NCBI RefSeq assembly: GCF_000685015.1 | Contig: NZ_BAYA01000005.1 | Coordinates: forward strand, 248,001 to 312,000 | Direction of reading: 5' to 3' | Length of the DNA stretch: 64,000 bases | DNA from: Paraburkholderia bannensis NBRC 103871 | GTDB lineage: Bacteria > Pseudomonadota > Gammaproteobacteria > Burkholderiales > Burkholderiaceae | Part shown: in pieces, positions 36,144-45,090 of the stretch | Layout of the letters: every line of letters starts with the position of its first letter | How positions within the stretch are numbered: the first letter of the stretch is position 1 | The notes under the pieces: generated by a model | Database searches by the model: none | Seen by the model: only the letters and a program-made list of their open reading frames with translations | Told to the model about the DNA's origin: nothing | Program-made: the position numbers and the translations under genes

Positions 36144-37388
36144 TTACTCCGCCCTGGCCAGATACGGGCTGACCTGGCCCGCCTCGAACGGCCGCGCCTG
36201 GATCTCCATGCGCGCGATGCTTTGCAGGTGCACCTCGTCCGGGCCGTCAGCAAAGCGCAGCGCGCGGCCCCACGTCCAGCTGTCCGCCAGCGGCGTGTCC
36301 GGGCTCAGCCCCATCGCGCCGAACACCTGCATCGCGCGCTCGCACACGGCCGTATGCACGGTCGGCACCAGCGCCTTGATCATCGAAATTTCCTTGCGCG
36401 CAGCTTTCGCGCCCACGGTGTCGATCATCCAAGCGGCCTTGAGCACGAACAGGCGGGCCTGGTCGATTTCGATACGCGATTTCGCGATCCATTCCGCCAC
36501 CGAGCCATGCTCGTGCAGGCGCTTGCCAAACGCGGTGCGCGCCTGCGCGCGCTCGATCATCAGTTCCAGCGCCAGCTCAGCCGCGCCGATCGAGCGCATG
36601 CAGTGGTGAATGCGCCCCGGCCCGAGCCGCGCCTGTGCCAGCGCGAAGCCACTACCCTCCGCGCCCAGCAGGTTCTCCTTCGGCACGCGCACGCCCTTGA
36701 ATTCGATTTCGCAATGGCCCTCGGGCGCCATGTGATTGACGACCGTGATATTGCGGATGATCTTCACGCCCGGCGTGTCGCGCGGCACAAGAATCATGCT
36801 TTGCTGACTGTGGCTCGGCGCATCGGGATCGGTCTTGCCCATCACAATGAAAATCTGGCAGTTCGGATGCGCCGCGTTGGTGATGAACCATTTGCGCCCG
36901 TCGATCACGTAATCGTCGCCATCGCGGCGAATCCGCGTGGTGATATTGGTCGCATCCGACGACGCCACCGCCGGCTCCGTCATCGCGAACGCCGAACGGA
37001 TCTTGCCGTCAAGCAGCGGTTCGAGCCATTGCTTGCGCTGCGCAGGCGTGGCGAACATATGGAGCAGTTCCATATTGCCGGTGTCGGGCGCATTGCAATT
37101 GAATACTTCGGAGGCCCAGGGAATGCGCCCCATGATTTCGGCAAGCGGCGCGTATTCGAGGTTGCTCAGCCGCGTGCCCGGCTCGTCGTCGTGCAGATGC
37201 GGCAGGAAAAGATTCCACAAACCTTCCGAGCGCGCCTTGTCCTTGAGCGCTTCCATGAAGGACACGGGATACTGGCCCGCATTCACTTCCTCGTGCCACT
37301 GGTGAATGCGCGGCACGATATGCGTGTCCATGAACGCGTTCAACTGCGCGCGCAGCGCCTCGACTTTCGGGCTATAGGCGAAGTCCAT
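36144..37388 (-). CDS. Acyl-CoA dehydrogenase, ACAD11/LvaC type
   Basis: A 414-residue flavoprotein with the same motifs as its duplicate at 34490. Here the original order is kept: histidine phosphatase, APH-fold kinase, SDR, dehydrogenase on one strand with short gaps. In Pseudomonas putida levulinate catabolism, LvaD (SDR) makes 4-hydroxyacyl-CoA, LvaA (APH fold) with LvaB phosphorylates it, and LvaC (this family) converts it to a 3-hydroxyacyl-CoA; the animal ACAD10/11 proteins fuse kinase and dehydrogenase. The same job for 4-hydroxy acids is a strong inference. Ribosome site GGAGAG lies before the ATG at 37388. Confidence 0.92.
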   Translation of the reverse strand: MDFAYSPKVEALRAQLNAFMDTHIVPRIHQWHEEVNAGQYPVSFMEALKDKARSEGLWNLFLPHLHDDEPGTRLSNLEYAPLAEIMGRIPWASEVFNCNAPDTGNMELLHMFATPAQRKQWLEPLLDGKIRSAFAMTEPAVASSDATNITTRIRRDGDDYVIDGRKWFITNAAHPNCQIFIVMGKTDPDAPSHSQQSMILVPRDTPGVKIIRNITVVNHMAPEGHCEIEFKGVRVPKENLLGAEGSGFALAQARLGPGRIHHCMRSIGAAELALELMIERAQARTAFGKRLHEHGSVAEWIAKSRIEIDQARLFVLKAAWMIDTVGAKAARKEISMIKALVPTVHTAVCERAMQVFGAMGLSPDTPLADSWTWGRALRFADGPDEVHLQSIARMEIQARPFEAGQVSPYLARAE

Positions 37389-37421
37389 CCTGCTCTCCTT
37401 TATCGGGTTGATTGGCGCCGC

Positions 37422-38183
37422 TCAGATCGTCAGGCCGCCATCCACGACGATGCACTCGCCGTTGGTATAGCTCGACGCGTCGGAGACGAGATACAGCACC
37501 GTGCCGGCCATTTCGCGCGGCTCGGCGTGACGGCGCATCGGGATCTTGCCGATGGCATGCTCGTAAAGCGCCTGGTCCGCGAACAGCGCGCCCGCGAAGC
37601 GCGTCTTGGTCAGGCCCGGCAGCAGCGCGTTGACACGAATACCCAACGGGCCGCATTCCTTCGCAAACGCGCGCGTCATGTTCACGACACCCGCCTTGGT
37701 GATCGAATAGATGCCTTGCCGGTCGCCTGGTTGCAGTGCATTGACAGAGGCCGTGTTGACGATCGCGCCGCCGCCATGCTCGCGCATCAGCTTGCCCGCT
37801 TCCACCGACATGAAGAAGTAGCCGCGCAGGTTGACTTCGACGGTCTTCTCGAACGACGCGAGATCGGTGTCCAGGATGTGGCCGAAATACGGGTTCGCGG
37901 CGGCGTTATTGACCAGAATGTCGAGCCGGCCGTGACGCTCGCGAATATGGCCGAAGATCGCGTGAATGTCCTCGATGCGGCCCACGTGGCACGCGAAGGC
38001 TTCGGCGCTGCCACCCGCTTCACGGATGCCGCGCGCAACCGCCTCGCAATCTTCGATCTTGCGGCTCGATACGATGACGTGCGCGCCCTGTTCCGCCAGC
38101 AGCCTGGCGATCTCTTCGCCAATGCCGCGGCTCGCGCCCGTGACCAGCGCAATCTTCGATTTCAGATCAAACAGATTAGTCAT
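37422..38183 (-). CDS. Short-chain dehydrogenase/reductase (LvaD-like)
   Basis: A 253-residue classical SDR: cofactor motif TGASRGIG (15-22), NNAA (92-95), catalytic Y159-x3-K163 (YSITK), and a C-terminal YTNGECIVVDGGLTI. The Rossmann strand ends in SSRK, which suits NADP(H). Placed between the kinase and dehydrogenase genes, it could reduce a 4-oxoacyl-CoA to the 4-hydroxyacyl-CoA. Its last 30 codons or so are repeated in the scar near 35.8 kb. Start ATG at 38183. Confidence 0.9.
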   Translation of the reverse strand: MTNLFDLKSKIALVTGASRGIGEEIARLLAEQGAHVIVSSRKIEDCEAVARGIREAGGSAEAFACHVGRIEDIHAIFGHIRERHGRLDILVNNAAANPYFGHILDTDLASFEKTVEVNLRGYFFMSVEAGKLMREHGGGAIVNTASVNALQPGDRQGIYSITKAGVVNMTRAFAKECGPLGIRVNALLPGLTKTRFAGALFADQALYEHAIGKIPMRRHAEPREMAGTVLYLVSDASSYTNGECIVVDGGLTI

Positions 38184-38248
38184 CTTAAATAACCTCGATA
38201 TTCCGTATGTAGCCTGTTTTACTTGGGCAGCACTGGACAGTGCTGAAT

Positions 38249-39265
38249 TCAGATCAGGGCGACGCCCATTTGCGCGAGCGCGCCCGCCATTTCGCCTACC
38301 TGGCGCGCCTTGTCGTTCGACGCATTGCCGCCCAGTGCGCGTTTTTTCACGCCCTGCGCGATCGAGGCGAGCCGGAAGAAGCTGAACGCCAGGTAAAAGT
38401 TCCAGTTCTCGATCGCGTCGATGCCGCGCAGGCGGCAGTACTGCGCGACAATCGCCTCTTCGTCCGGCACGCCCTGCTCGCGGCGATCCAGCCCCGCGAG
38501 ACCGGCGATGTGCCCGTGGCGCGGCAGGCGCAGGCACATGCAAAAATACGCAAGATCGGCAAGCGGATTGCCCAGTGTGGACAGCTCCCAGTCGAGCACC
38601 GCGCGCACGCGCGGCACGCCTCGCTCGAAGATGAAGTTATCGATGCGGAAGTCGCCATGCACGAGCGTCGGCTTGCCGGATTCGGTGGGACAGTGCGTCG
38701 GCAACCAGGCGATCAGCGCTTCCATCGCGTCGAGTTCGCCGGTCTGCGCCGCGCGGTATTGCGTCGTCCAGATATCAATCTGGCGTGCGAAGTAATTGCC
38801 CGCACGTCCATAATCGGCCAGGCCCGCCGCTTCGACGTCCACGTCATGCAGTGCCGCCATGGTGGCGAGCAGGGCGTCGTAGTACGCGCCGCGGCGCTCG
38901 ACTGACAGTTCGGGCAAGGCCGGATCCCAGAAGGTCTCGCCGTCCTCGAAACTCATCACATAGAACAGGCTGCCGATCACGTCGCGGTCTTCGCACAGAT
39001 GCAGCGCCTTCGCGACCGGCACCGGCGTCTCACGCAGCGCCGTCAGCACGCGGAACTCGCGGTCTACGGCATGCGCGGACTTGAGCAGCGCGCCCGGCGG
39101 CTGCCGCCGCAAGACGTAGCGCCCGCCCGGTGTCGTCAGCAAAAAGGTGGGGTTGGATTGCCCCCCGGCAAACTTCTCGAAGCTCACTGGCCCCTGAAAA
39201 CCGGGCACATGTGCAGCGAGATAGCGCGTGAGCGTATCGACGTCGAATTGAAGTGGGTTATTCAT
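38249..39265 (-). CDS. APH-fold phosphotransferase (LvaA/ACAD10-11 kinase-domain type)
   Basis: A 338-residue aminoglycoside-phosphotransferase-fold kinase. The N-lobe has VSFEKFAGGQSNPTFLLTTPGGRYVLRRQPPG (ATP-binding loop and Lys region), the catalytic loop is VHGDFRIDNFIFERG, and the metal-binding segment is VLDWELSTLGNPLADLAYFC. This subfamily accompanies acyl-CoA dehydrogenases and phosphorylates hydroxyacyl-CoA rather than antibiotics. It is transcribed with the SDR (66-base gap) and the histidine phosphatase (27-base gap). Calling it a resistance gene would be wrong on this context. Its first codons recur in the scar near 36 kb. Confidence 0.9.
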   Translation of the reverse strand: MNNPLQFDVDTLTRYLAAHVPGFQGPVSFEKFAGGQSNPTFLLTTPGGRYVLRRQPPGALLKSAHAVDREFRVLTALRETPVPVAKALHLCEDRDVIGSLFYVMSFEDGETFWDPALPELSVERRGAYYDALLATMAALHDVDVEAAGLADYGRAGNYFARQIDIWTTQYRAAQTGELDAMEALIAWLPTHCPTESGKPTLVHGDFRIDNFIFERGVPRVRAVLDWELSTLGNPLADLAYFCMCLRLPRHGHIAGLAGLDRREQGVPDEEAIVAQYCRLRGIDAIENWNFYLAFSFFRLASIAQGVKKRALGGNASNDKARQVGEMAGALAQMGVALI

Positions 39266-39292
39266 GCGGCATTCGTGGTGCGTAAGTGCGGA

Positions 39293-39967
39293 TCAACCGT
39301 AGGTGACGAGCTTGCGTCGCTCGGCGCGTTCGAGATGGGGTAGCGCATTGAAGCCGACCAGCGACATTGCGCTTTCGTTGAAAACGTACTGGCTCACGCT
39401 GCTGTTGCGGATCTGCATGTTCAGCGCGATGGCGGCGGATGCAGGCGCCTCCAGTATCTGCTGCGTGAAGACCGCGATGGCGCCGCCCGAACTCACCGCC
39501 AGCACGCGCTTGCCGCCCATGCGCTGGATCGCTTCGCGCGCACGCGCCACGCGCGCCTGGAACTGTTGCCATGTTTCCGGCAGGTCGCCCGGCAGGCGGT
39601 CTTCCGACCAGAGCGTCAGCGCCTGCTTGAGCGCTTTGTAGAAATGCTTGACGTTGCCGTCGGCGGGAGCGGGCGGCATGAGGCCGCTGGCCTGAAGCGC
39701 ATCGAACAACGCATGAAAATCGTATTCGTTGAGATCGGCGTCCTGCACGACCTCGACCTTCGGCGCGCGCATGCCTTCGAGCAGCGCTTCGGCGGTCTGT
39801 TCGTGACGGCGCATCGTGCCGGTCACGATGCGGTCGAACTGCATGTCCGCCTGCGCGAAATATTCGCCGAGCCACGTCGACTGGATGCGCCCGGAAGGCG
39901 ACAACGCATCGTAATTCTGCGCCCCTAGCGACGCCTGCCCGTGCCGTATCAAGTAGAGATCCGCCAT
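39293..39967 (-). CDS. Histidine phosphatase (phosphoglycerate-mutase family)
   Basis: A 224-residue acid-phosphatase-like enzyme. The N-terminal RHG motif (LYLIRHGQASLG) holds the phosphorylated His, the second His lies in VSSGGAIAVF-type position region with partner residues RIVTGTMRRHEQTA and LNEYDFHALFD. Note that the canonical GH of the second motif reads SSGGAI here, which is unusual and could alter activity. It heads the four-gene 4-hydroxyacyl-CoA-like operon and could hydrolyse a phospho-intermediate or regenerate substrate; that is inference. Start ATG at 39967 with GAGGG upstream. Confidence 0.82.
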   Translation of the reverse strand: MADLYLIRHGQASLGAQNYDALSPSGRIQSTWLGEYFAQADMQFDRIVTGTMRRHEQTAEALLEGMRAPKVEVVQDADLNEYDFHALFDALQASGLMPPAPADGNVKHFYKALKQALTLWSEDRLPGDLPETWQQFQARVARAREAIQRMGGKRVLAVSSGGAIAVFTQQILEAPASAAIALNMQIRNSSVSQYVFNESAMSLVGFNALPHLERAERRKLVTYG

Positions 39968-40049
39968 GCCGCCCTCACGTGAAGATTGCTGCAACGATAG
40001 CGGGCCCCAAGGCATTCAGGAAGTTTATTCTATTTATATGCCGCCATAA

Positions 40050-40970
40050 CTAACGGTGATGGTCGAAGGGCTGAAGATCAGGCTTGCGCATCAGCCGTGC
40101 GATCTGTTCGCGCAGCCAGCGATGAGCAGGATCGCCCGCCACGCTGCGGTGCCAGTAGCCATGCGATTCGAGTCCCGGCAAATCGAACGGCAGCTTGAGA
40201 ATGCGCGCGTCGTAGCGGCGCAGCAGCGTGAGTGGCGCGGTCAGCGCCAGGTCGGTGCGCATCGCGATCAGCGGTGCGACCAGGTAATGCTGCACGCGCG
40301 TGAGAATGTTGCGCCGCAGCCCGAGCCGGTTGAGTTCCGTATCCACCAGTCCCGGCCCCTGGCGGCGGCTGGAGATATGAATATGGCCAAGGCCCAGGTA
40401 GTCGTCGAGCGTGAGCTTTTTCTTCGCGAACGGGTGATCCTGGCGCACCAGGCACGCGTAGCGGTCGCTGCCAAGCGGCGCCTGCTCCAGTTGCGGATCG
40501 TCGATCAGCGGGGCGTCGATCGCCAGTTGAACCTCGCCGCTCGCCAGCGCTTCGGGCACTTCACGGCGCGTCGTGAAATAGCTCTCGATGCGGATGCCGG
40601 GCGCAAGACGCTGCAACACTTCTTCGAGCGCGGGCAGCAGCATCGCCTCGGTGAGATCGTTCATGCTGAGCCGGAACGTGCGCTGCGAAGTCGCCGGATC
40701 GAAGCGCTCGCCCGCGTGCGTGCTCGAATCGAGCAATTGCAGCGCTTCGCGCACGCGCCCGATGATGTTCTCCGACACCGGCGTGGGCACCATGCCCGCA
40801 GGCGTGCTCACGAACAGCGGGTCGTCGAAGGTTTTACGCATGCGCCCAAGCGCATTGCTCACGGCGGGCTGCGTGATGAACAGCAGCTCTGCCGCGCGCG
40901 TGAGATTGCGCGTGCGATAGACCGCTTCGAAAACGATGAAGAGATTCAGGTCGATCCTGGACAGCGGCAT
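40050..40970 (-). CDS. LysR-family transcriptional regulator
   Basis: A 306-residue LysR regulator of the NodD/NahR-like branch ([64 protein letters not shown]). The sensor domain follows from about residue 90 ([35 protein letters not shown]). It is divergent from the 3-hydroxyisobutyrate-dehydrogenase-like gene across a 165-base gap, which it likely controls. It ends 82 bases from the phosphatase gene start and could also be the regulator of that operon's cluster. Confidence 0.88.
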   Translation of the reverse strand: MPLSRIDLNLFIVFEAVYRTRNLTRAAELLFITQPAVSNALGRMRKTFDDPLFVSTPAGMVPTPVSENIIGRVREALQLLDSSTHAGERFDPATSQRTFRLSMNDLTEAMLLPALEEVLQRLAPGIRIESYFTTRREVPEALASGEVQLAIDAPLIDDPQLEQAPLGSDRYACLVRQDHPFAKKKLTLDDYLGLGHIHISSRRQGPGLVDTELNRLGLRRNILTRVQHYLVAPLIAMRTDLALTAPLTLLRRYDARILKLPFDLPGLESHGYWHRSVAGDPAHRWLREQIARLMRKPDLQPFDHHR

Positions 40971-41135
40971 GCGGGATTGTTCCGGAGCGTGGTGAAAAGG
41001 GGGGCAAACGCGGCTGCACATCATCCTACCCGCACCGGACACGGTCGCGCGCGCATTTTCGTGCGCCCGGTATCCTATGCGCCGACTGGTCGCGCTGCGC
41101 CACGCGCGCCACTTTCCTTGTCGAGGAGCCAGGCG

Positions 41136-42035
41136 ATGCAAATGGAAACCGGGTTTATCGGGCTGGGGGTGATGGGCACGCCGATGGCGCTCAATCTCGT
41201 GCGCGCCGGCACGCCGCTTGCCGTCTGGAGCCGCTCGAAGGAGCGCTACGACGCGCTGCGCGAGGCAGGCGCGCGCACGGTCGAGCACGCCGACGCCGTG
41301 TTCGCGAGTTGCACCACGGTCATCCTCATGCTGGCCAATGATCACGCCATCGATGCGGTGCTGGGCCGCGGCACGCCCGCGTTCGGTGCGCGCGTGCGCG
41401 GCCACGTGATCGTGAACATGGGGACGAATTCGGCGGACTACTCGCGCGCGCTGGCCGACGATATCGACGCCGCGGGCGGACGCTACGTCGAAGCGCCGGT
41501 TTCCGGCTCGCGCAAACCCGCTGAAGCGGGCCAGCTCGTCGTGATGCTAGCGGGCGCGCCCGACGATGTCGAAGCCGTACGCGCGCTGGTCAGGCCCCTG
41601 TGCCGCGAAAGCTTCGTATGCGGCAGCGTGCCCGCCGCGCTGACAATGAAGCTCGCGGTCAACCTCTACCTCATCACGATGGTCACGGGCCTGAGCGAAG
41701 CCACGCATTTCGCGCAGAGCCACGGCATCGATCTTGCATTGTTTGCGAACGTGCTCAATGCGGGCCCGATGGCAAGCGACGTCTCGCGCGTGAAGATCGA
41801 CAAGCTCGCGGCACAGAACTTCTCGGTGCAGGCGGCCATCACCGATGTGCTGAAAAACGCACGCCTGGTCGCCGAAGCCGCACGCAGCGCGAACATCGCG
41901 TCGCCGCTGCTCGATATCTGCCACGCGCTTTACGGCGAAACCGAAGCGCTGGGCCTGGGTCAGCAGGACATGGTGGCGGTCGTGCGCGCGATCGAGCAGC
42001 GCACGGAATCGGATCGGAAAACGCTACGCCCGTGA
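41136..42035 (+). CDS. 3-hydroxyisobutyrate dehydrogenase-family NAD(P)-dependent oxidoreductase
   Basis: A 299-residue beta-hydroxyacid dehydrogenase. It has the Rossmann motif [19 protein letters not shown], the substrate segment [23 protein letters not shown] and the catalytic K172 in [16 protein letters not shown]. The family oxidises 3-hydroxyisobutyrate, tartronate semialdehyde or succinic semialdehyde-type substrates. GAGGAG eight bases before the ATG at 41136 fixes the start. It is divergent from one LysR gene and overlaps the stop of the next, convergent LysR gene by 12 bases. Confidence 0.9.
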   Translation: MQMETGFIGLGVMGTPMALNLVRAGTPLAVWSRSKERYDALREAGARTVEHADAVFASCTTVILMLANDHAIDAVLGRGTPAFGARVRGHVIVNMGTNSADYSRALADDIDAAGGRYVEAPVSGSRKPAEAGQLVVMLAGAPDDVEAVRALVRPLCRESFVCGSVPAALTMKLAVNLYLITMVTGLSEATHFAQSHGIDLALFANVLNAGPMASDVSRVKIDKLAAQNFSVQAAITDVLKNARLVAEAARSANIASPLLDICHALYGETEALGLGQQDMVAVVRAIEQRTESDRKTLRP

Positions 42036-43019
42036 GCGGGCGCGACGGCCAGCGGCGCGCTTATCCGCTGATGGTGCATCTGCGTTTCGCGGCGGGTTCT
42101 GTGGTTTCTGCTGCTTTTGCGCCTCGCTCATCAACCAGTCGCGAAACACGACAAGGCGCGGCAGGCTCGCGCACTCGGGCCGATACACCACGTAATAAGC
42201 AAGCGCCGAACGATACGCAATCTCCGGAAAGAGCCGCACCAGCCTGCCAGCGGCCAGGTCGTCGCGCGCCATGACGCTGCGCGCGAGCGCAATGCCCTGC
42301 CCGTCGACGGCGGCCTGCAGCACCGCCGCCGAGTTGTTGATCTTCATGCCGCGCCGCACCGCCGCTTCCTGCACGCCAGCGGCGTCGAACCACGCGTCCC
42401 ATGTCGCAAAGCCCGCGTGGCTGTCCACCGAAAGGTCGTGAATCAGCGTCTCGCGCGCCAGATCGCGCGGCGTGCGCCACTTGCCCTGTTTAGCCAGCGC
42501 CGGCGAGCAGACGGGATAGATCTCCTCGTCCATCAGCTTTTGCGCCGTGAGCCCGGGCCATGACCCGGCCCCGTAACGCACGCCGATATCGATGCCCTGC
42601 GCCGTGAAATCCATCAGCTTCAGGCTGGTATCGAGCCGCAAGTCCGTATCGGGGCATTGCGAGTGAAAGCCCTCGATGCGCGGCAGCAGCCATTTCGCCG
42701 CGAACGCGGGACTCACGGTCACCGTCAGCACGCCATTCGCCGCGCCTTCCTTGAGGCGCTCGATCCCTAGCGTCAAGCGGTCGAAGCCCGCGCGGATATC
42801 GGGCAGCGCCCGCTCGGCGACCTCGGTGGCGACCAGCCGCGCGCGGCCGCCCGTGCCACGCGCGAATAGCGGCGTGCCGAGCCACTCCTCCAGGCTGCGC
42901 ACGAGCTGCCCGACCGCCGCGGGCGTGACATTGAGCTCCACCGCCGCCGCAGAAAAGCTCTGGTGGCGCGCGCTCGCCTCGAAGGCGCGCAGCGCATTGA
43001 GATAAACCGGTGTCGTCAT
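42024..43019 (-). CDS. LysR-family regulator, GcvA-like
   Basis: A 331-residue LysR protein of the GcvA type ([49 protein letters not shown]). The sensor contains [21 protein letters not shown] and a basic C-terminal tail ([30 protein letters not shown]). Start ATG at 43019. It is divergent from the five-gene oxidoreductase operon, with a perfect 9-base inverted repeat 17 bases from its start, so it probably regulates that operon and itself. Confidence 0.9.
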   Translation of the reverse strand: MTTPVYLNALRAFEASARHQSFSAAAVELNVTPAAVGQLVRSLEEWLGTPLFARGTGGRARLVATEVAERALPDIRAGFDRLTLGIERLKEGAANGVLTVTVSPAFAAKWLLPRIEGFHSQCPDTDLRLDTSLKLMDFTAQGIDIGVRYGAGSWPGLTAQKLMDEEIYPVCSPALAKQGKWRTPRDLARETLIHDLSVDSHAGFATWDAWFDAAGVQEAAVRRGMKINNSAAVLQAAVDGQGIALARSVMARDDLAAGRLVRLFPEIAYRSALAYYVVYRPECASLPRLVVFRDWLMSEAQKQQKPQNPPRNADAPSADKRAAGRRARSRA

Positions 43020-43035
43020 CGCTGAAAGTTTTTCT

Positions 43036-43060
43036 ATCAGATATGCACAGAATATCTGAT
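43036..43060. promoter_or_regulatory. Perfect 9-bp inverted repeat, probable LysR operator
   Basis: ATCAGATAT (43036-43044) and ATATCTGAT (43052-43060) are perfectly complementary around a seven-base spacer, in the 132-base gap between the LysR gene and the SDR-led operon. Its spacing and AT-rich half-sites suit a LysR recognition site. Confidence 0.75.
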
Positions 43061-43151
43061 TTGAAGCCCTCATGGCACGCGCCCAGAATACGCTCAATAC
43101 AGAGATCAAGCCTTGCTTCTCTGTCCCCTGAAATAATCTTAGGAGTCTGTC

Positions 43152-43931
43152 ATGAGCAACAGTTTTTCTAACAAGGTCGCCATTGTGACCGGTGGCGGTT
43201 CGGGCATTGGCAAGGAAGTCGCGGCGCGCCTCGTCAAGGCAGGCGCAAACGTGGTGATCGGCGGGCGCGACGAAGCCAAGCTCGCCCAGGCCGCCGCGCA
43301 GATCGACCCGAGCGGCGCGCACGTGCGCTATCTGGCGGGCGATATCGCCCTGCCCGCCACGGCCAGCGCGCTGGTCGCGCTCGCTACCGAGGCGTTCGGC
43401 GGCGTCGACATTCTCGTCAATAACGCGGGGATTTTCCGCCCCAAGGCCTTTCTCGACGTGACCGAGTCCGAGTACGACGGCTTCCTCGACACCATCCTCA
43501 AGGGCAAGTTCTTCATGGCGCAAGCCGCCGCGAAGGCCATGCAGCTGCGCGGCGGCGGCGCGATCGTGCAGACCGGTTCGCTGTGGGCCATGCAGGCGAT
43601 CGGCGCGACGCCATCGGCGGCGTATTCCGCTGCGAACGCAGGCGTGCATGCGCTCACGCGCAACCTGGCGATCGAACTGGCGGCGTCGAACATTCGCATC
43701 AACACCGTTGCGCCGGGCGTGGTGGAAACGCCGGTCTACAACACCTTCATGAGCGACGACGAAGTGAAGGCGACGCTGCCCGCCTTCAACGCGTTTCACC
43801 CGCTCGGGCGCAACGGCCAGCCCGCCGATGTCGCCGAGGCGATCCTGTTCCTCGCTTCGCCGCAGGCCTCGTGGATCACGGGCACCGTGCTGCCCGTCGA
43901 TGGCGGCGTGATGGCCGGGCGTCACGCCTGA
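43152..43931 (+). CDS. SDR-family oxidoreductase with Asn in place of the catalytic Lys
   Basis: A 259-residue SDR: TGGGSGIG (13-20), NNAG (90-93), S143 in TGSLWAM and a C-terminal WITGTVLPVDGGVMAG. The catalytic tyrosine is Y158, but the usual YxxxK motif reads YSAAN, putting N162 where Lys is expected; the codon is AAC. It may need another proton relay or have lost classical activity. AGGAG nine bases before the ATG. It opens a five-gene operon and the AhpD-like gene follows after 67 bases. Confidence 0.88.
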   Translation: MSNSFSNKVAIVTGGGSGIGKEVAARLVKAGANVVIGGRDEAKLAQAAAQIDPSGAHVRYLAGDIALPATASALVALATEAFGGVDILVNNAGIFRPKAFLDVTESEYDGFLDTILKGKFFMAQAAAKAMQLRGGGAIVQTGSLWAMQAIGATPSAAYSAANAGVHALTRNLAIELAASNIRINTVAPGVVETPVYNTFMSDDEVKATLPAFNAFHPLGRNGQPADVAEAILFLASPQASWITGTVLPVDGGVMAGRHA

Positions 43932-43998
43932 TCCGCTTTTCTCACGCCGTTCTCTCGCCGCTCTCTCGCTGCAACCAACCTTTAGGAACTCGAACATC

Positions 43999-44343
43999 AT
44001 GATGCAAGACTGGAACAGCTACCGCGACGCACTGCTCGAACGCGTCGGCGACTACGCGAAGATCACGCCGGACGTGGTGCGCGGCCTGATGACCATCGAC
44101 GGCGCCGCCGCGAAGACCGCGAAGCTCGAACCGAAGATCCACGAATTGATCGCGCTGGCCGTGGCCGTGACCACGCGTTGCGACGGCTGCATCGCCGTGC
44201 ACACGAAAAAGGCCGTCGAACATGGCGCGACGCTTGAAGAAATCTCCGAAGCGCTGGGCGTGGCCATCGCGCTGAATGCGGGCGCTGCGCTCACCTACTC
44301 CGCGCGCGTGCTCGATGCGCATGCCGCGCTGCCCACCACCTGA
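43999..44343 (+). CDS. AhpD-like carboxymuconolactone decarboxylase-family protein
   Basis: A 114-residue all-helical protein with the AhpD-type active site C61-D-G-C64-x3-H68 (RCDGCIAVH), a redox-active Cys pair with a partner His. Members of this family act as thiol-based peroxidase or disulfide reductase; the decarboxylase activity of the founding enzyme needs different residues. It lies between the SDR and cupin genes in the operon and could protect it from peroxide made by the downstream flavin amine oxidase. That role is inference. Confidence 0.9.
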   Translation: MMQDWNSYRDALLERVGDYAKITPDVVRGLMTIDGAAAKTAKLEPKIHELIALAVAVTTRCDGCIAVHTKKAVEHGATLEEISEALGVAIALNAGAALTYSARVLDAHAALPTT

Positions 44344-44403
44344 ACGGCATCGGGCGCCGGCACTCGCTGCCGGCGCCGTGCCCTGGCATCCTGGACTACG
44401 CTC

Positions 44404-45090
44404 ATGCTTGTCAACGCCGACTTCTCGCGCCGCGCCGCCATCGCGGCAGATCGTTACGAATGGGTGCGCTCGCCGCAATACGGCGTCGAGCGCGTGATGC
44501 TCGATCGCGTCAGCGCGGCGGACGGCCACGAAAAGGCGCGCGCCACCAGCATCGTGCGCTACGCAGCCGGTTCGCATTTCCCGCGCCACACGCACGACGG
44601 CGGCGAGGAGATTCTCGTGCTGTCCGGCTGTCTTTCCGAAGGCGACCGGCACTATCCCGCTGGCTGGTATCTGCGCAATCCGCCGGGTTCTTCCCATCAG
44701 CCCGCCAGCGAACATGGCGCCGTTATCTTCGTCAAGCTCCGGCAGATGTCGCGCGCCGACACGCGAACGCTGCGCATCGACACGCATGCGCCCAACGCAT
44801 GGATACACGACGAGGGGCGCGAGATTTGCCAGCTCTTTTCCGATGATGACGAAGAGGTAATGCTCGCCCGGCTTGCGGCGCATGAATACGTGTTTGTCGA
44901 CGCGGTGGCGGGCGCAGAAATGCTCGTGCTGGACGGCGAATTGCTGGCAGACGGCACGCGTTTGCTGCAAGGCGGCTGGCTGCGCCTGCCCGCAGGCATG
45001 CATCGCGACGTGAAGGCGGGAGCGCGCGGCGTAACGCTGTACCTCAAGACCGGCGCGTTTCGAGGCCTGCCCGAAGGAGTCGCGCGATGA
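44404..45090 (+). CDS. Bicupin ChrR-like protein
   Basis: A 228-residue protein with two cupin-type halves. The first contains a metal-binding cluster SHFPRHTHDGGEEILVLSG (about 57-75) with three His/Glu ligands; the second (LARLAAHEYVFVDAVAGAEMLVLDGELLADGTRLLQGGWLRLPAGMHRD) is more degenerate. The layout is that of the ChrR anti-sigma cupin, but the N-terminal zinc-finger anti-sigma part is absent. It overlaps the amine oxidase start by four bases (ATGA). It may be a dioxygenase or isomerase for a small substrate. Confidence 0.75.
   Translation: MLVNADFSRRAAIAADRYEWVRSPQYGVERVMLDRVSAADGHEKARATSIVRYAAGSHFPRHTHDGGEEILVLSGCLSEGDRHYPAGWYLRNPPGSSHQPASEHGAVIFVKLRQMSRADTRTLRIDTHAPNAWIHDEGREICQLFSDDDEEVMLARLAAHEYVFVDAVAGAEMLVLDGELLADGTRLLQGGWLRLPAGMHRDVKAGARGVTLYLKTGAFRGLPEGVAR

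Noticed and set aside
38249-39265. Aminoglycoside resistance kinase
   Set aside because: The fold is shared, but the neighbours (SDR, acyl-CoA dehydrogenase) identify the acyl-CoA-linked subfamily, not antibiotic resistance.
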